Shown here: one piece after another, positions 9,901 through 17,224 of the stretch
How positions within the stretch are numbered: position 1 is the stretch's first letter
How the letters are laid out: each line of letters opens with the position of its first letter
NCBI RefSeq assembly: GCF_001509475.1
Contig: NZ_LLZG01000001.1
Location: forward strand, 1-64,000
DNA from: Streptomyces regalis
Lineage (GTDB): Bacteria; Actinomycetota; Actinomycetes; Streptomycetales; Streptomycetaceae
Length of the DNA: 64,000 nucleotides
Reading direction: 5' to 3'
Notes under the pieces: model-generated
Databases searched by the model: none
Told to the model about the DNA's origin: nothing
What the model saw: the letters and a program-made list of their open reading frames with translations, nothing else
Program-made: the position numbers and the translations under genes

Positions 9901-10334
9901 ACAGCAAGGACTTCTTCTACGGGCTGCGCCCGGGCAAGGAGTACGCCGTCGACCTCGAGCGCGGTGTGCGGCTGCTGATCGAGCTGCAGGCCGTCGGTGA
10001 CGCGGACGAGCGCGGCATGCGCACCGTCATGTCGTCCCTGAACGGCCAGATGCGGCCGATCCAGGTCCGCGACCGGGCGGCGGCCTCGGATGTCCCGGTG
10101 ACGGAGAAGGCCGACCGGGCCAACCCCGGTCACGTCGCGGCGCCGTTCGCCGGCGTGGTGACCCTCACCGTCGCCGAGGGGGACGAGGTGGCGGCCGGTG
10201 CCACGGTGGCCACCATCGAGGCGATGAAGATGGAAGCGTCGATCACCGCCGCGAAGTCCGGCAGGGTGGCCAGGCTGGCCATCAACCGCATCCAGCAGGT
10301 CGAGGGCGGCGACCTGCTCGTGGAACTGGCCTGA
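6960..10334 (+). CDS. pyc: Pyruvate carboxylase
   Basis: 1124 aa, full length for single-chain pyruvate carboxylase. Biotin carboxylase about 1-455 opens with 'MFRKVLVANRGEIAIRAFRA' and has the ATP-grasp glycine loop 'AGGGGRGMR' near 161. The carboxyltransferase barrel starts near 527 ('TDTTFRDAHQSLLATR'), followed by the PYC/OADA conserved region to about 1020. The biotinyl domain ends the protein, with 'EAMKM' and the biotinylated lysine at residue 1090. The enzyme makes oxaloacetate from pyruvate, bicarbonate and ATP, refilling the TCA cycle. GAAGGG precedes the ATG. It stands alone, followed by a strong hairpin. No defect seen. Confidence 0.97.
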   Translation: MFRKVLVANRGEIAIRAFRAGYELGARTVAVFPHEDRNSLHRLKADEAYEIGQPGHPVRAYLSVEEIVRAARRAGADAVYPGYGFLSENPDLARACEEAGITFVGPSAQILELTGNKARAVAAARAAGVPVLGSSEPSNDVDELVRAAEDVGFPVFVKAVAGGGGRGMRRVEEPAQLREAIEAASREAASAFGDPTVFLEKAVVEPRHIEVQILADGQGNVIHLFERDCSVQRRHQKVIELAPAPNLDPELRERICADAVRFARQIGYRNAGTVEFLLDRDGNHVFIEMNPRIQVEHTVTEEVTDVDLVQAQLRIAAGETLAELGLAQETITLRGAALQCRITTEDPANGFRPDTGRISAYRSPGGSGIRLDGGTTHAGTEISAHFDSMLVKLTCRGRDFTTAVGRARRAVAEFRIRGVATNIPFLQAVLDDPDFRAGQVTTSFIEQRPHLLTARHSADRGTKLLTYLADVTVNKPHGERPDLIDPLTKLPALPTGEPPAGSRQRLAELGPEGFASWLRASPTIGVTDTTFRDAHQSLLATRVRTKDMLAVAPVVARTLPQLLSLECWGGATYDVALRFLAEDPWERLAALREAAPNICLQMLLRGRNTVGYTPYPTEVTDAFVQEAAATGIDIFRIFDALNDVDQMRPAIEAVRETGTAVAEVALCYTSDLSDPSEKLYTLDYYLRLAEQIVNAGAHILAVKDMAGLLRAPAAAKLVSALRREFDLPVHIHTHDTAGGQLATYLAAIQAGADAVDGAVASMAGTTSQPSLSAIVAATDHSERPTGLDLQAVGDLEPYWESVRKVYAPFEAGLASPTGRVYHHEIPGGQLSNLRTQAVALGLGDRFEEIEAMYAAADRMLGRLVKVTPSSKVVGDLALHLVGAGVSPEDFESTPDRFDIPDSVIGFLRGELGTPPGGWPEPFRSKALQGRAEAKPVQELSADDRKGLAKDRRATLNRLLFPGPTREFDTHRDSYGDTSVLDSKDFFYGLRPGKEYAVDLERGVRLLIELQAVGDADERGMRTVMSSLNGQMRPIQVRDRAAASDVPVTEKADRANPGHVAAPFAGVVTLTVAEGDEVAAGATVATIEAMKMEASITAAKSGRVARLAINRIQQVEGGDLLVELA

Positions 10335-10354
10335 GCAGGGCCCCGAGTGCCGTC

Positions 10355-10390
10355 GCGCCCCGCGCAGGGGGAGGCATCTGCGCGGGGCGC
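10355..10390. terminator. Rho-independent-like hairpin after pyc
   Basis: Arms 10355-10367 (GCGCCCCGCGCAG) and 10378-10390 are perfect 13-bp complements around a 10-nt loop, 20 bp after the pyc stop. No T-run follows, which is common for Streptomyces terminators. Confidence 0.7.
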
Positions 10391-10409
10391 CGGCGGACGG
10401 GATCGGAGG

Positions 10410-10655
10410 TCAGGCGCAGGCCACCCGGGTCTTCGGCGTGACACCGGGCCGCCGCCGCAGGCCGTCGGCGTGTCGTCGCGTCGCTGAACTCGCCGTAGAA
10501 GTACGCGTGGAAGCCGATGTTGCCGTTGCAGCCCGAGTCGGCGGCGACCTGGAGGGGCGGCGTCACGGTGCGGCTCTGGCCGGGCGGGATGGTGGCGCCG
10601 AAGTTCGGGCCGAGGTTGCTGGGCCTCTCCGGACTGCCCCTGCAGGGGCCTCGTA
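10410..10655 (-). pseudogene. Remnant of a secreted protein gene, C-terminal part with frameshift
   Basis: On the minus strand the peptide 'NLGPNFGATIPPGQSRTV' continues as 'AADSGCNGNIGFHAYFYGEF' in one frame; the natural ending 'GVTPKTRVACA' with a TGA at 10412-10410 is in a different frame. Read together they look like the Cys-containing C-terminus of a small secreted protein, broken by a frameshift near 10460. The 5' part is absent: homology stops near 10655, where the truncated nucleotidyltransferase fragment begins on the other strand. I cannot name the family. The two remnants abutting each other suggests a past deletion or recombination joint. Confidence 0.45.
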
Positions 10656-10659
10656 GGTC

Positions 10660-11373
10660 TTGTTGTTGGTCAGCGTCATCGCCGTCGGCTCCGTCGCGCT
10701 CGGTGACTACCGGCACGGACGCAGCGACACCGACATGACCGTGGTCGTGGACGGGCCGCTGACCGGACGAGCGTTGCCCGACCTGGCCGCCGCACTCGCG
10801 CACCCGGCCCTTCCCTGCCCCGCGGCGGGACTGGAGCTGGTGGTCTACGGCGAGGACTTCGCGGCCCGGCCGTCCGGCGAGGCCGGGTACCTGCTGGACC
10901 TCAACACCGGACCCCTGCTGACCGACCGGGTCAGCCTCGACCCGACGGAGTCCTTGGCGTTCTGGTACGTCATCGACCGTTCCGTCGCCCATCAAGCCGG
11001 ACGCGTGCTGTACGGCAGGCCGGCGCCGGAAGCGATCGCCGAACCCGCCCGCGCCGACGTGCTCAGCGCGATCCGTGCCTCGGTCCGTGAGCACAGCGCC
11101 GGCGAAGGACATCTCGCGGACAACCGAGTCCTCAACGGCTGCCGCTCCGTGCAGTTCTGCCGTACGGGCCGCTGGCAGCCCAAGCGCCGGGCGGCGCAAG
11201 CGGTCGCGGCGTCCGAGGACCGCTTCGGACCGCTCCTGAACGCCGCACTGCGCAGCTACGAACGCCCCTCACGCACCGCCGCGACCGCACTGCCCGCCAC
11301 CGACGTACAGGCCTTCCTGGCCTGGGTGGCCGAACGCGTCGACGAGACCGCCGACGCGGAGCGGGCAGGGTAG
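10660..11373 (+). pseudogene. Nucleotidyltransferase (aminoglycoside-adenylyltransferase-like), N-terminally truncated
   Basis: The frame encodes 'GSVALGDYRHGRSDTDMTVV', the GS(x)nD(x)D nucleotide-transfer motif of DNA polymerase beta-like nucleotidyltransferases such as ANT(3'')/(2'')-type enzymes, followed by a helical C-terminal domain of about 150 residues. In this family the GS motif normally sits 25-40 residues into the protein; here it is about ten residues from the only possible start, a TTG with no ribosome site. The 5' end has therefore probably been lost at the junction with the minus-strand remnant before it. If it is expressed from an unusual start it might still be active, so the pseudogene call is provisional. 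Confidence 0.5.
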
Positions 11374-11399
11374 GCCTGCGCTGACGGCACAAAGGCCGG

Positions 11400-11651
11400 T
11401 CACTGCCGAGGCTGCTGCGTGCCCTCGGGCTTTGACTCGTCCGGGGTGGCGGTCCCGGCGCTCTGCGCGGTCTCCCCCTGGATCACCCGGGGTGCGGCGG
11501 CCGGTTCGTCCTCGTCCTTCATCGCCCTGGCCTCGGCCTTGAGGATGCGCGCCGACTTACCCGCCGAACGGGCCAGCTCGGGAAGCTTCTTGGCGCAGAG
11601 AACGGCTATGACGACGAGGAGGATGATCGCGAGTTCGCTGAGTCCGAACAT
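11400..11651 (-). CDS. tatA: Twin-arginine translocase subunit TatA/TatE-like
   Basis: 83 aa. One N-terminal membrane helix ('LSELAIILLVVIAVLCAKKL') is followed by the amphipathic helix 'KKLPELARSAGKSARILKAE' and a charged, disordered tail, the standard TatA plan. TatA oligomerises to form the pore for folded, RR-signal proteins in the cytoplasmic membrane. Normal TatA has Phe-Gly-x-Lys-Lys-Leu-Pro at the hinge; here the segment is 'VLCAKKLPEL', so the Phe-Gly is replaced by Cys-Ala. No tatB/tatC is adjacent, so this is probably an accessory paralogue. It is divergent from the BlaI gene and may share its operator. Confidence 0.85.
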   Translation of the reverse strand: MFGLSELAIILLVVIAVLCAKKLPELARSAGKSARILKAEARAMKDEDEPAAAPRVIQGETAQSAGTATPDESKPEGTQQPRQ

Positions 11652-11687
11652 GAGGGCCCTGTCCTTCTGATGAGCTGGGTCCTGAAA

Positions 11688-11703
11688 TCTACAGCACTGT
11701 CGA
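11688..11703. promoter_or_regulatory. Candidate BlaI-type operator between tatA and blaI-like gene
   Basis: TCTACAGCACTGTCGA is an imperfect palindrome of the TACA-N4-TGTM type, located between the divergent tatA-like and BlaI-like genes. It closely resembles the perfect palindrome at 15291-15314 (both contain TCTACAGYAMTGT). BlaI/MecI regulators bind dyads with TACA/TGTA arms, so autoregulation by the adjacent BlaI is a reasonable inference. Confidence 0.5.
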
Positions 11704-11798
11704 AATTATGGAAGACGGCCTCCGCCTTCTGCTTTCCTTACGATGTACCGCTCGATGTATCGCACGTGACGTGCAGGTCAGCGGAAGGGAGACAGGGC

Positions 11799-12188
11799 AT
11801 GGCGGACCCCCGGCAGCGTTCCCGACGCCGGGGGCAGGGTGAGCTGGAGGCGCTGGTCCTGTCGGCGCTGCGGGAGGCGGACGGCCCGGCGACGGCCGGC
11901 TGGGTGCAGGAGCGGCTCGGCGGGGACCTCGCCTACACGACGGTGATCACGATCCTGACCCGGTTGCTGGCCAAGGGCGCGGTGACCCGGGAGCGAGCGG
12001 GCCGGTCCTTCGCGTGGACGTCGGCGTCGGACCAGGCGGGCCTCGCGGCGCACAGGATGCGCAAGGTGCTGGACGCCGAGAGCGACCGGGAAGGCGTACT
12101 GGCCAGCTTCGTCACCGGCCTCGGGCCGGACGACGAGCGGCTGTTGCGCGAACTGCTGGGCCAGTCGCGAAACGAAGGGCAAGACTGA
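11799..12188 (+). CDS. BlaI/MecI-family transcriptional repressor
   Basis: 129 aa. The winged-helix segment 'LEALVLSALREADGPATAGWVQERL' followed by 'LAYTTVITILTRLLAKGAVTRERAG' is diagnostic of the BlaI/MecI/CopY family; the C-terminus is the short dimerisation helix. The ATG at 11799 is taken because it follows GGAAGGGAGA and begins family homology; upstream in-frame codons have no match. Seven bases separate its stop from the M56 protease start, so the two form the usual repressor/sensor-protease pair. In such pairs the protease triggers loss of repression, typically in response to cell-wall stress or beta-lactams. The nearby palindrome at 11688-11703 is a likely autoregulatory site. Confidence 0.9.
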   Translation: MADPRQRSRRRGQGELEALVLSALREADGPATAGWVQERLGGDLAYTTVITILTRLLAKGAVTRERAGRSFAWTSASDQAGLAAHRMRKVLDAESDREGVLASFVTGLGPDDERLLRELLGQSRNEGQD

Positions 12189-12194
12189 CGCCTC

Positions 12195-13154
12195 ATGGGG
12201 GTCTTCGTCTTTCTTCCGCTGGTGCTGCCGCTCACGGCATGGCCGATCGCGCGCCTGGCCGAGCAGCACCTGCATCCCCGCACCGCCACGAGACTGCTGA
12301 CCGGTGTGGCCGTGGTGATGGCGGCATGCAGCACCGTGTGCCTGGGCCTGGTGATGGTGGTGGGCACCGCTCAACTGCCCGGAAACCCTCCCCCAGACTT
12401 CGTCCGGGGGGACCCCCAGCCCGACGGCTGGTCCGACCCCGAGGTCCGCGCGGCGGTGCCGTACGACGAGGTCGTCGGCAAGGCGGCGATTCCGGCGCTG
12501 TGCGCGGTGGTCGTGGCCTGCGCCCGGACCCTGTGGCGGCACGGCCGGGTGCGCCGCCACGCCCACCGGGCGCTGTCCGGGCTGCCGGGGACGGGAGTTG
12601 CCGTACTCCCCGACGAGGTGCCGTACGCATACGCGCTGCCGGGCGGCCGACGCGACCGCGTGGTGGTGACCACGGCCCTGCTGGACTGCCTCGAACCCGC
12701 GGAACGCCGTGCCCTGTTCGCTCATGAGCGGGCCCATCTGGCCGCGCGGCACCACCGGTACCTGCTCGCGGTCCAACTGGCCGCGCGGGCCAACCCGTTC
12801 CTGCGCCCGCTGCGTACGGCGGTGTCCTACACAGCGGAACGCTGGGCGGACGAAGAGGCGGCCAAGGCGGTCGGCAGCCGCCGAACGGTGGCGTGCGCGA
12901 TCGGTGAGGCGGCGCTCGTGTCCCGAGGTACTCCGCTCGCGACGCTCGCCGGCTTCGCGGCGCCGGGGCCGGTGCCGCGCCGGGTGGCCGCGCTGCTCGG
13001 TCCCGCTCCGCCGGTACGCCGCTGGCCGTCGCTGTTCACGTCGGTGGGCCTGGCGGCGTGGTGCGCGGCCGCGGGTACGGCCGCGTCGGCGATGTCGTCC
13101 GCGAACTCGGCGGTGAAGATGGTCCTCATCCTGCGCGCGGCGACGCCCCTCTGA
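12195..13154 (+). CDS. M56-family membrane metallopeptidase (BlaR1-like, no sensor domain)
   Basis: 319 aa. Helices at about 1-20, 35-58 and 95-110 anchor the protein. The zinc site is H177-E-R-A-H181 in 'FAHERAHLAARHHRYL', with 'AERWADEEA' about 40 residues on supplying the third ligand. A last hydrophobic segment lies near 275-300. It has no C-terminal penicillin-binding sensor domain, in line with the small M56 proteins that partner BlaI regulators across actinobacteria. It starts 7 bp after the BlaI gene and is certainly cotranscribed with it. Likely role: regulated intramembrane or cytoplasmic-face proteolysis that relieves BlaI repression. Signal unknown. Confidence 0.87.
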   Translation: MGVFVFLPLVLPLTAWPIARLAEQHLHPRTATRLLTGVAVVMAACSTVCLGLVMVVGTAQLPGNPPPDFVRGDPQPDGWSDPEVRAAVPYDEVVGKAAIPALCAVVVACARTLWRHGRVRRHAHRALSGLPGTGVAVLPDEVPYAYALPGGRRDRVVVTTALLDCLEPAERRALFAHERAHLAARHHRYLLAVQLAARANPFLRPLRTAVSYTAERWADEEAAKAVGSRRTVACAIGEAALVSRGTPLATLAGFAAPGPVPRRVAALLGPAPPVRRWPSLFTSVGLAAWCAAAGTAASAMSSANSAVKMVLILRAATPL

Positions 13155-13245
13155 ACGAGGAGTGCCCGATCGGGCACCGACCCTGGCGGACCCCGTGTGT
13201 TCGGCGCTGCTCACCAGCAATTCCCCTGAGAATTTCGCGTGTTCG

Positions 13246-13264
13246 TTCGGTTCGGGCAACCGAA
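13246..13264. promoter_or_regulatory. Inverted repeat upstream of the LCP gene
   Basis: TTCGGTT and AACCGAA flank a 5-nt spacer, 75 bp before the LCP start. It could be an operator or a short hairpin; nothing else supports a specific regulator. Confidence 0.25.
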
Positions 13265-13338
13265 GTTGGCAAGATCGTGGTCTGGTCATGGTGAGGGGTC
13301 CGGGTCTTGCGGGCCGTATGTCTATCGAGGGGGCGCGG

Positions 13339-14724
13339 ATGAGCGGAACGGGGAAGCGTCGACGTACGTCGGCCGGCGAGGGGAAGTCCCGGCTGACGCG
13401 GCGTGGACGGATCCTGGCGTGGGGGGCGGGGGCGACCTCGGTGGTCGTCCTCGGCATCGCCGGGGTGGGCGCCTGGGTCTACCAGGACCTCAACGACAAC
13501 ATCAAGTCCGCCGACGTCGACGACAAGATCGGCGGCGACCGTCCCGTCAACCTCAGCCCGGGCTCGAAGAACATCCTGGTCGTCGGCTCCGACAGCCGCG
13601 ACGGCGCCAACGCCGAGTACGGCAAGGACCTGACCACCATGCAGTCGGACACGCTGATGGTGCTGCACGTCCCCGCGAACCGGAAGTGGGCCGCGGTCGT
13701 GTCGTTCCCCCGTGACTCCTGGGTGGAGATACCGGCCTGCGACAAGGGCGACGGGAACAACTCCACCCCACACCACGCCAAGATCAACGAGGCGTTCGCG
13801 CTCGGCGGCACCAGTGGCGAGGTCGCCGGGGCCGCCGCCTGCTCCATCAAGACGGTCGAGGCCAACACGGGCCTGCGCATCGACCACTTCATGTCCGTCG
13901 ACTTCCAGGGCTTCAAGGGCATGGTCGACGCCCTGGACGGCATCGAGGTCTGCCCCGAGCAGGCCATCCACTCCAAGAAGGCCCGCCTCGACATGGACGC
14001 CGGCTGCCAGACCGTCGAGGGCGAGCAGGCCCTCGGCTATGTACGGGTCCGCTACGGCGTCGGTGACGGCTCAGACATCGGACGCATCGGACGCCAGCAG
14101 GAGTTCATGAACGCACTGGCCGAGAAGGCGAAGGCCAAACTGACCAACCCGAAGGCGCTGTACGGCTTCCTGGGATCCGCCACCAAGTCCCTGACCACGG
14201 ACCCCGACCTGGCCGGCATCAAGCCGCTGTCCGGACTCGCGTCGCAGCTCAAGGGAATCCCGAGCGATCGCCTGGCGTTCCTCACCGTGCCCAACTACCC
14301 GCGGGAGGCCGACGTGGCCACCGACACGGCCAACGTCGTCTGGCAGTACCCGCAGGCCGCCGACCTGTTCACCTCCCTGGCCAAGGACAAGGAGATCGAC
14401 AAGAAGCAACTTCAGGCGGAAACGAAGGACCCCCTGTACGCCTCCTCCGTGCGCGTCCAGGTCCTCAACGGCACCGGTGTCTCCGGGCGGGCCGCCACCG
14501 TCGCCGAGAAGCTCCGCGAGGCCGGCCTCACCGTCGTCGGCACGGGCAACGCCCCGCAGGACACCGGTACCACAACCGTCACCTACCCGGCGGGTCTGGA
14601 GAAGTCCGCCGAGGCGCTGGCCGCCCGGCTGCCCGAAGCCCGGGCCACGCAGGCCTCGGACGCCGCGGCGGACGTGGTCACCCTGGTCATAGGGAAGGAC
14701 CTCGACCCCGACCGCATCCGCTGA
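13339..14724 (+). CDS. LytR-CpsA-Psr (LCP) cell-wall glycopolymer ligase
   Basis: 461 aa. A basic cytoplasmic tail (1-23) and one membrane helix (about 24-48) precede the extracellular LCP domain (about 75-235), with 'LVVGSDSRDG', 'MQSDTLMVLHV' and 'SFPRDSWVEIP' carrying the conserved Asp and Arg residues that bind the pyrophosphate-lipid substrate. A LytR_C domain (about 355-455, 'VRVQVLNGTGVSGRAATVAE') ends the protein. LCP enzymes move teichoic acids, arabinogalactan or other polymers from undecaprenyl carriers to peptidoglycan. The ATG at 13339 follows GAGGGGG; an alternative Met seven codons upstream has a poor ribosome site. It sits in an envelope-related block. Confidence 0.92.
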   Translation: MSGTGKRRRTSAGEGKSRLTRRGRILAWGAGATSVVVLGIAGVGAWVYQDLNDNIKSADVDDKIGGDRPVNLSPGSKNILVVGSDSRDGANAEYGKDLTTMQSDTLMVLHVPANRKWAAVVSFPRDSWVEIPACDKGDGNNSTPHHAKINEAFALGGTSGEVAGAAACSIKTVEANTGLRIDHFMSVDFQGFKGMVDALDGIEVCPEQAIHSKKARLDMDAGCQTVEGEQALGYVRVRYGVGDGSDIGRIGRQQEFMNALAEKAKAKLTNPKALYGFLGSATKSLTTDPDLAGIKPLSGLASQLKGIPSDRLAFLTVPNYPREADVATDTANVVWQYPQAADLFTSLAKDKEIDKKQLQAETKDPLYASSVRVQVLNGTGVSGRAATVAEKLREAGLTVVGTGNAPQDTGTTTVTYPAGLEKSAEALAARLPEARATQASDAAADVVTLVIGKDLDPDRIR

Positions 14725-14781
14725 CCGGCCGCGCCGGGCGGACGCCGCTCGCGTCCCCCCGGCACACGGGATGCCGACCGG

Positions 14782-15237
14782 TCAGAGGTCGAACTCGTGC
14801 GGCGGAAGGTCGAGCGCGTAGCACGCCTCGCGCACGACGGCCTGCTCGTCCTTGTCGAAATCCCCGTCAGCGTCTCCGATCACGATGCCGATCTGGATGA
14901 CGGCACGCGCCTCGGCGGGCTTCTTCTTCGCCTTGGCGATCTCCTGCATCACGCTCACCTTGCCGAAGTCGAAGTCCGTGGTGAGCCGGTTCAGGTTCTC
15001 CTCGAAGCGGCGGCGCAGGTCGTCGGCGGGGAAGTTCTGCAACACCTCGTTGGTGGCGATCAGTTGGGCCACGCGCTGCCGCTCGGAAGGGTCGACGGTG
15101 CCGTCGGCGGCGGCGACGAGCGCGCACATGGCCATGCTCGCGTCGCGGAAGGCGCCGCTCTTGAGGTCGTTCTTCTTCGCCACCAACTGGGTCTGCATCG
15201 TCGATGCGGACTCCTTGATGCGGTCCCACAGGGCCAT
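14782..15237 (-). CDS. TerB-family tellurite-resistance/metal-binding protein
   Basis: 151 aa, cytoplasmic and all-helical. It opens with 'MALWDRIKESASTMQTQLVA' and has the two acidic sites of TerB proteins, 'AAADGTVDPSE' and 'GDADGDFDKDE', which bind divalent metal. TerB proteins take part in poorly understood stress responses linked to tellurite, phage and membrane damage, usually with TerD-type partners; none is adjacent. It is convergent with the LCP gene and divergent from the acyltransferase, with a perfect 24-bp palindrome upstream that probably controls it. Confidence 0.88.
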   Translation of the reverse strand: MALWDRIKESASTMQTQLVAKKNDLKSGAFRDASMAMCALVAAADGTVDPSERQRVAQLIATNEVLQNFPADDLRRRFEENLNRLTTDFDFGKVSVMQEIAKAKKKPAEARAVIQIGIVIGDADGDFDKDEQAVVREACYALDLPPHEFDL

Positions 15238-15290
15238 GAGAACTCCAAACGGGGTAGGGGTCTTTGCGCCCGCCCGGACCGGACGACCGC

Positions 15291-15314
15291 AACTTCTACA
15301 GTAATGTAGAAGTT
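15291..15314. promoter_or_regulatory. Perfect 24-bp palindrome, candidate BlaI-family operator
   Basis: AACTTCTACA and TGTAGAAGTT are exact 10-bp complements around GTAA, placed 54 bp upstream of the TerB gene and 138 bp upstream of the divergent acyltransferase. The core TCTACAGTAATGT repeats the motif seen before the BlaI-like gene at 11688-11703. A repressor-binding site is the simplest explanation. Confidence 0.6.
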
Positions 15315-15451
15315 AGCAGCAGGGTTCCCGGGCTGCTCACCCCGTCGACGGCGAGCCACGGCGCGCTCCTTCGCATGGAGTGGCTCATACGTGTGCGTTC
15401 GCACACAGCGTGGTTGAGCCGGCGTACGGGGGTGTGCTTAGGGTGCTGGCG

Positions 15452-16567
15452 ATGTCCGCTGACGCCACACCCGTACCCACCGTCACACGCACACCGGAGC
15501 GACAGCAGCAGCCGCTGCCGTCCGCAGGAGCGGGGGCGAGACGGGTCGAGCAGCGGGAGCCGTTCTTCGACAACGCGAAGTATCTGGCGATCGTGCTGGT
15601 GGCGACCGGCCACGCGTGGGAGCCGTTGCGGGAGGGCAGCAGGGCCGTCACCGCGCTGTACATCCTCGTGTACGCGTTCCACATGCCGGCGTTCGCCGTG
15701 GTCTCGGGCTACTTCTCGCGGGGCTTCGAGGCGGAACCGCGGAAGATCGGACGCCTGCTGACCGGTGTGGCGGTTCCCTATGTGGTCTTCGAGGTGGCGT
15801 ACACCCTGTTCACCCGGTGGACCAGCCAGGATCCCGACCGGCCGATCAGCCTGCTGGACCCCCTGTACCTGACCTGGTTCCTGGCGGCGCTGTTCATCTG
15901 GCGGCTGACGGCCCCTGTCTGGCGGCTCGTGCGGTGGCCGCTGCCGCTCGCTCTCGCCATCGCGATGCTCGCCACCCTCTCGCCTTCCATCGGCGACGAC
16001 CTCGGCCTGCAGCGGGTTCTGCAGTTCCTGCCGTACTTCGTACTCGGCCTGCTGCTGAAGCCGGAGTACTTCCGGCTGGTCCGGTGCCGTGAGGCGCGCA
16101 TCCTGGCCCTGCCGTTCCTCGTCTGTGCCCTCGCGGTCGCCTACTGGGCGGTCCCGCGGATGAACTACGCCTGGTTCTTCCGCAGCGACAGCGCCGAGGA
16201 ACTCGCCGCGCCCGCCTGGTACGGACCCGTGATGACACTGGCCACCTTCGGCTGCTCGGTCGTCCTGGTCGCCTGCTTCCTCGCCTGGGTGCCCGGGCAC
16301 CGGACGTGGTTCACCGTGCTGGGCGCCGGCACGCTGTGCGGCTTCCTGCTGCACGGCTTCGTCGCCCAGGCGGCCAAGTACTGGGGCTGGTACGACTCCG
16401 CCTGGATCCGGCAGCCCGTCGGCGAGATCACCGTCACACTGGTCGCGGCCGCGGTCATGTCCGTGCTGTGCACCCCTTGCGTCCAGCGGGTCTTCCGCCG
16501 CGTGACGGAACCGCGGATGGCGTATGCCCTACGGGGTCGGGAACTCCGTTTCGGCCACAATCGTTGA
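15452..16567 (+). CDS. Acyltransferase-3 family integral membrane protein
   Basis: 371 aa with about ten membrane helices. The N-terminal segment 'FFDNAKYLAIVLVATGHAWEPL' carries the conserved His of acyltransferase-3 (OafA/NodX-like) proteins, and 'AFHMPAFAVVSGYFSRGF' matches the family's second signature. Such enzymes add O-acyl groups, often acetyl or succinyl, to extracellular polysaccharides, peptidoglycan or secreted metabolites. The ATG at 15452 is preferred over an in-frame upstream Met because the leader in between shows no homology; the ribosome site is weak. Divergent from the TerB gene across the 24-bp palindrome. Confidence 0.85.
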   Translation: MSADATPVPTVTRTPERQQQPLPSAGAGARRVEQREPFFDNAKYLAIVLVATGHAWEPLREGSRAVTALYILVYAFHMPAFAVVSGYFSRGFEAEPRKIGRLLTGVAVPYVVFEVAYTLFTRWTSQDPDRPISLLDPLYLTWFLAALFIWRLTAPVWRLVRWPLPLALAIAMLATLSPSIGDDLGLQRVLQFLPYFVLGLLLKPEYFRLVRCREARILALPFLVCALAVAYWAVPRMNYAWFFRSDSAEELAAPAWYGPVMTLATFGCSVVLVACFLAWVPGHRTWFTVLGAGTLCGFLLHGFVAQAAKYWGWYDSAWIRQPVGEITVTLVAAAVMSVLCTPCVQRVFRRVTEPRMAYALRGRELRFGHNR

Positions 16568-16637
16568 CCGGAGGAACACCAAGAACAAAGAGCCGCTACG
16601 TGTCCGCCAGATCGACGGACCCCCGATCGGCACGCCG

Positions 16638-16897
16638 TTGAATGCTGTACTCGGCCTGCTGGCCGTCTTCGTCCTGACCGCCGGCACCGGCTACTTCGTC
16701 GCCCAGGAATTCGCGTATGTCTCCGCCGGCCGGCTCGCCCTCGCCCGTGAGGCCGAGGCCGGGGACCGGAAGGCCGCCCGCGCCCTGAAGGTGCTCGAGC
16801 GGCTGTCCTTCATGCTCTCGCCTTCGTGCTGGCCACGATCGTGCAGATGGTGCTGGGCGAGCCGGCCCCGAGGAACCTCGCCATACGAGCGCCGTGA
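16638..16897 (+). pseudogene. Remnant of a hemolysin/CorC (DUF21-CBS) family membrane protein
   Basis: The first frame reads 'VFVLTAGTGYFVAQEFAYVS' continuing to 'KVLERLSFML', the DUF21 helix-1 region of CNNM/CorC-type proteins. Homology then resumes in another frame at about 16820 with 'AFVLATIVQMVLGEPAPRNL' and stops at a TGA (16895-16897). In intact relatives some 50 residues separate these two pieces. The gene has thus lost an internal segment with a frameshift, and everything after the DUF21 start (CBS and transporter-associated domains) is absent. It cannot be functional. Confidence 0.7.
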
Positions 16898-16951
16898 CGA
16901 GGGCCCGCCCCAGGGACGATCGTTCCGTACGGCCGAGCCCCGCCACCCAGG

Positions 16952-17224
16952 TCACGCCGCGGCATCGACCTCGGCGACGTTCCCGCCCAGTTCCGCGAGC
17001 GTGTGCGACGGCAGCCGCTTCACGCCGGCCATCGGGGCAAGGTGCTCGGCCGCGTGCCGGGCGAGTTGCCGGTCGATGGTGGCCGCCGCCTCGACAACCT
17101 TCCCCAGGGCCCGCACGTCCCGCACTTGGAGTGCGACGTCCTTGTCGTCCATGGCGGCCTGACACGCCGTGCCCACCCAGGTTCGGGCCCGCTCGAGATC
17201 AGCTGCGGACACACGACTGGCCAT
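16952..17224 (-). CDS. Hypothetical protein, possibly the tail of a decayed gene
   Basis: 90 aa from the ATG at 17224: 'MASRVSAADLERARTWVGTA' onward, mostly helical and charged, ending '...VAEVDAAA'. Codons are strongly GC-biased at third positions, as in real genes of this genome, and the open frame reaches back to 17623 with similar bias for part of the way, so this could be the 3' part of a longer gene. I do not recognise a family. No ribosome site is evident before 17224. It sits in a stretch of broken genes. Confidence 0.3.
   Translation of the reverse strand: MASRVSAADLERARTWVGTACQAAMDDKDVALQVRDVRALGKVVEAAATIDRQLARHAAEHLAPMAGVKRLPSHTLAELGGNVAEVDAAA

Noticed and set aside
11778..13457. 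559-codon minus-strand frame across blaI and the M56 gene
   Set aside because: The plus strand carries unmistakable BlaI and M56 motifs; the minus frame is a shadow.
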